Positions 17,040 to 20,517 of a stretch of DNA of 20,517 nt are shown in pieces; position 1 is the first letter of the stretch, and each line of letters starts with the position of its first letter. The stretch comes from Hypsibius dujardini (Eukaryota; Tardigrada; Eutardigrada; Parachela; Hypsibiidae), in assembly GCA_001579985.1 (NCBI GenBank), contig LRSR01004253.1, positions 1-20,517 of the forward strand, given 5' to 3'. Both the position numbers and the translations under genes were made by a program. The notes below the pieces were generated by a model. The model was not told the DNA's origin. It did no database searches and saw only the letters and a program-made list of their open reading frames with translations.

Positions 17040-19830
17040 ACTGGAAGAGCCGTGCTAAAAATAGCGACAAAATTTAGGCTAGATGACATAAAATTCTCCG
17101 CGATGTAAGGGCACTTCCAAATGACAGTGATCTCAGAGCCTGATGGTAATGTGATCATTGCTAGGATCCCTGAGATGAAGCGGGAAGGCATGCGTTAAAT
17201 TATATTCTATTTCAATCAAAATCATTTCGATCTTATAATAACAAAAACTGGTTTTTACATGTCGTCATATTTTTGAAACCATTTTTTAAAACCTTATGAA
17301 AATAAAAACAAGCATCACTGCAAAGGGGTCCGCAACAAGTGCTCCAGATATTAGGAGCAGTGCTTATCGTTGGACAACCAGAAGTTTCATCTTGTTTGCG
17401 AGTGTTTAATAATCTGAAGTGTTTAAATATGCACAAAAGGGTTACAACAAGTAAAAAGTCTCTTTTCGATCTTATGCTCGACTATATACAGTGTCACAGA
17501 TCTGTTATTCTTATTTACTAGAAAGGAAAACCCGAACAAATTTGCGATACAATTAGTTGAAAGACATGCAAAAAATGATAGAGCAAAAAAATCACTTTTG
17601 ATTTATGCATGTGAGTGAACCCCAAAAATTGAAGAGAAAACAAAAAATAAATTTTTTCATAATGAAATTTTCTTTTTGAGAATAACTTACACGTACCAAA
17701 TTTATTGATTGCACTGAATACAAATGGCACAAAGTTTCTCAAAATTTTCCTCCTGATGGTACCCCCATGACAGTAAAGTATAAAGTCAAAAAACAATTCT
17801 GTAATTGGCTTTTTGTCGATTAGTACAAAAATTTCACATTTTTTGCACTGAGTTTTGGGGGTACGATGGCCAGTATATTATACAGCAAAAGGTGAAAAAT
17901 TATAATGAACAAAAATTTTGGATCCAGTTTATACCAAACTTAATATAGATTTCAGAAACCTCTCAAATTTCATGAGTGGAAATTTGGCTAGTCTTAAGCG
18001 TACAGTACGTCTAGACCCTTCTCTCGTTCATAGGTGCAACAGACAAGAACATTTTGAACTTTTTTTCCTGTTTCTAGATAATAACCAATTTATGAATGAA
18101 AAATGGCCAGTTATTAAACGCGAAGAATTCCTTACATGGCATGCGCAAGAAAAAATCATTCTCATTTTCAGGGAGGAGTTAGATATTGTTCCAATGACGT
18201 ACGGGTGCTCCGGCTTTCTTGTTCAAAAGGTCGTGAAGAGTTTTGAAATTCACCAAAATTTGTCAATACAAGGCATTACTATCGCATCAAGCTGCCGAGG
18301 TTTCTCCATTACTTGTAGTAATCGCAATTATATTCGCTAGTGGATATCACCTTAATCGAAAAACCAGCATAGAAGCCACGGAATATTTGAGTACCGTAAC
18401 AGCCGCGGAGCAAAGTTGTTCCACGGACGGAATGGAAAAGGAAAACAAGTAAATTCTATTTTTTGTGACAAATTTGATTCAAACATTAACGAGGCGGCGG
18501 AATATAATGGATGTGTAGTTTACGGACATCCACTATGCACCCTTCCATATGACCGTTTCTCTTTTTGTTAGATCTTTATGTCCGAAGCATTTGAGGAAAC
18601 TACGAGAATACTTCGAAAGATGTGGTTACAATGTAACGATTAAATATTCATGTGATTGGGCACGAAAGAAAAAGAAAAACTCTTATGTGAAAGCATTCAT
18701 TGATTCATAACATTTGCAAAAACCCCTTCAACCGAAAAACACTTTTCGTGGGGGCGGGTCAACGCTTCTACCCTATATTTTAGGTGTGAACCCAACGATG
18801 AAGTCCGTCACTTAGATATCCAGTCATTGTACCCTAGTTTTTGTAAATATGATGACATGGTGGTAGGGCACCCAGAAATAAACTTATTGTATTTCAAGGA
18901 AATAATACAGTACAAAGGATTTATCAAGTGTTCAGTTTTAGCGCCTTATCAAAATTATCTTCCAGTATTACCCATGACGATTAATGGCAAACTAGTCTTT
19001 CCGCTATGTTACCAGTGCGCCGTAGAAGAATTGATGGGGTGGTGATACACTCAGATTCACAACGGCTGTTGCATGGAAGCTTCTGCACCGCTGAACTTCA
19101 CTATTCTGTCCGGGAGGGATACAAAATGCTGGTGGAAATCAGGTATGTCACTAATCCACAACTCGCAAGGGGTTGTTTGCAGACTATTGATACATTTTTT
19201 TGGGAAAAAAAGGCTTTCGGATGGCTGTCCTGATGTGTCGATGAGGTTAGAAATGAAAATTACTGGAAACATTATTGGAAAAGGAAGGTCTCTGGATCGA
19301 AAACCGTATTGAGGACTACCCCGGACGAAGGTCGTGTTCTAAACTCAAGCTGAATTGCTTCTGGGGGCGTTTCGGCACCAGAGATAATTTCATTACTACT
19401 CAATTTATTCTATTCAATGACTTACTTAATTCAGTTAATAAAAAAAACGGTGATATCTACGTAGTTACATTCATACATTCATTCATCTGTCAATGACTAC
19501 AGTGAAGGCAATCCAACTAGCAATCTAGCAATTGCGACGTTGGCGACTACACATGCATGCCTTCGTCTCCTCTCATTACTCCGCAAGCGTGTTGAGAGGA
19601 CGCTGTATTACGATACAGACTGAGCAATTTTTTAGCTGGGCCCGGACAATAGGAACCTGATGCTGGGGACAGCCTCGGTGATTGGGATTCTCAGCTGCAG
19701 CCTGAGTAATTTATTACAGAATTAATTACTTTATTTCCCAAGTCCTATTCATACAGCACGAGTTTGAAAAAAATTGAAATGAATGAAAAAGAATTAGCCA
19801 AAACGGCTACACAGACGATATTCAATCTTA
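17040..19830 (+). pseudogene. polB: Family B DNA polymerase 2 (Polinton/adintovirus type), second lineage, decayed
   Basis: The plus strand carries an almost complete polymerase in many frames. FRLDDIKFSAM and HFQMTVISEPDGNVI appear at 17065-17160. NHFDLI, YMSSYF and KPYENKNKHHCKG (17218-17320) represent the zinc region. QFCNWLFVD (17790-17820) and YDGQYIIQQ (about 17860) give the exonuclease segment. NFMSGNLASLKRTVRLDPS, IKREEFLTWHA and QGITIAS lie at 17955-18290, and motif A LDIQSLYPSFCKYDD at 18812-18850. GFIKCSVLAPYQNYLPVLP then precedes motif B KLKLNCFWGRFGTRDN (19342-19392) and motif C YYDTD (19606-19620), followed directly by a TGA. FITELITLFPKSYSYST (about 19705-19755) is near the end. 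About 2.8 kb is close to full length for the region covered; the extreme N-terminus was not found. Wording differs from polymerase 1 throughout (no IMNGTKIM, LKDVIKGNF), so it is another lineage. Confidence 0.88.
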
Positions 19831-20517
19831 TGACGAGATAGGTCAGACTGGGAAATCATAAAAATAGATAATAAGAAAGAAGGCATTTTGCAGAAATATT
19901 ATCAAAATTAACAGTTTAAGGATAAACTCATTTATACCGGTACCTAAATATTAAATAAAAATTCTCCATTTGACAGTTTTTGGGGGTATGGAACAGACCG
20001 CAACGGTCGAAACGAATTGTTAAAGTTGTTGATGGAGAAAAGAGAATTTTTTTAATCTACAGAAAATCTACCAAGCTGTCTTACCCTTTTGCCCCTATCG
20101 CAAAATGCATAGGCCAAGAATGAATCCTTGACCGGAATCTTGACATACCCCATTATGCTGTGTGCGAAAAAAAATTAGGAAATGTAGGTGCGCCTGTTAG
20201 ATCTACCAACCGGAAGTTGGGTAGTTTACAAGTTTATTAGACTGAAAGTAAAGATGGATAGATAAATAAACTGAAAGGAACATGAAAGCCTAAAACTAAT
20301 AAAACGTGAATATATAGTAAAGTGTAAACTACAGAAAAGATAATAAATAGCACACACATCACAATTACATACAAATTATTAGCTGTCGCAGCAAAACAGG
20401 GTTAATCAATTCGGTAGACTGAACAAGTAAGGCACTAGTGCTTCAAGTAGTTGTAATGATTGGATATGAGGAATTGCTGGGCGTGGCTTGACAATTACCC
20501 CCTTCCCCCCCCTTCCC
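19831..20517. other. No gene seen; AT-rich right end with a final C-rich tract
   Basis: No coding frame with protein-like composition follows the polymerase 2 remnant. The last 20 bases are C-rich (runs of C separated by TT). No terminal inverted repeat matching the left side of polymerase 2 was noticed. Confidence 0.45.

Noticed and set aside
1-20517. Integrase, adenain-type protease, double-jelly-roll major capsid and penton genes
   Set aside because: I looked for these Polinton hallmarks on both strands and recognised none. The unknown plus-strand genes could hide them, but I cannot support a call.

Overview
The window looks like a piece of a eukaryotic nuclear genome, most likely an invertebrate animal. 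It is AT-rich, carries foldback (MITE-like) elements and microsatellites, shows no bacterial operon signals, and contains decayed genes of the Polinton/Maverick-adintovirus type. I found no intact host gene, tRNA, rRNA or CRISPR array. Almost every recognisable coding segment is broken by stop codons or frameshifts, so this reads as a graveyard of endogenised DNA-virus-like elements.

Layout. Positions 1-3.2 kb are mostly noncoding, with a small foldback element at 100-276, a GC-rich hairpin, weak minus-strand coding remnants and a (TA)n tract. From about 3.27 to 7.82 kb there is a plus-strand run of decayed genes behind a TATA-like promoter. These are a basic helical protein (3457-3834), a second helical protein (4160-4788), an unknown protein (4867-5430), a 255-codon frame (5738-6502) and a 312-codon frame (6885-7820) with PC4-like features and a cysteine cluster. 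From 8.3 to 9.2 kb the minus strand carries a small capsid-associated-like protein with a GGF hydrophobic tail, a fragment of an FtsK/HerA-type packaging ATPase with its Walker A motif, and a zinc-ribbon-like protein.

At 9605-10143 on the plus strand lies the most striking item: a divergent TATA-binding protein (TBP) with both TBP repeats recognisable. Its stop codon overlaps that of the next gene, a family B DNA polymerase on the minus strand (15692 to 10140). This tail-to-tail overlap suggests that the TBP and the polymerase belonged to one compact virus-like genome. The polymerase gene is split by two later insertions, each with terminal inverted repeats: 12235-13722 (arms of about 255 bp) and 14196-14992.

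A second, clearly different family B polymerase pseudogene of the same broad type lies on the plus strand at about 17040-19830, so at least two elements of separate lineage are present. The stretch between them (15.7-17.0 kb) and the right end are AT-rich and noncoding.

If the reading is right, the first element carried a DNA polymerase, a packaging ATPase, a GGF-tail protein, its own TBP, and possibly other transcription-type factors (PC4-like, zinc ribbon). That would be a Polinton-like virus with part of a transcription-initiation apparatus. I recognised no integrase, adenain-type protease, major capsid or penton gene. All calls come from reading by eye; no search was run.
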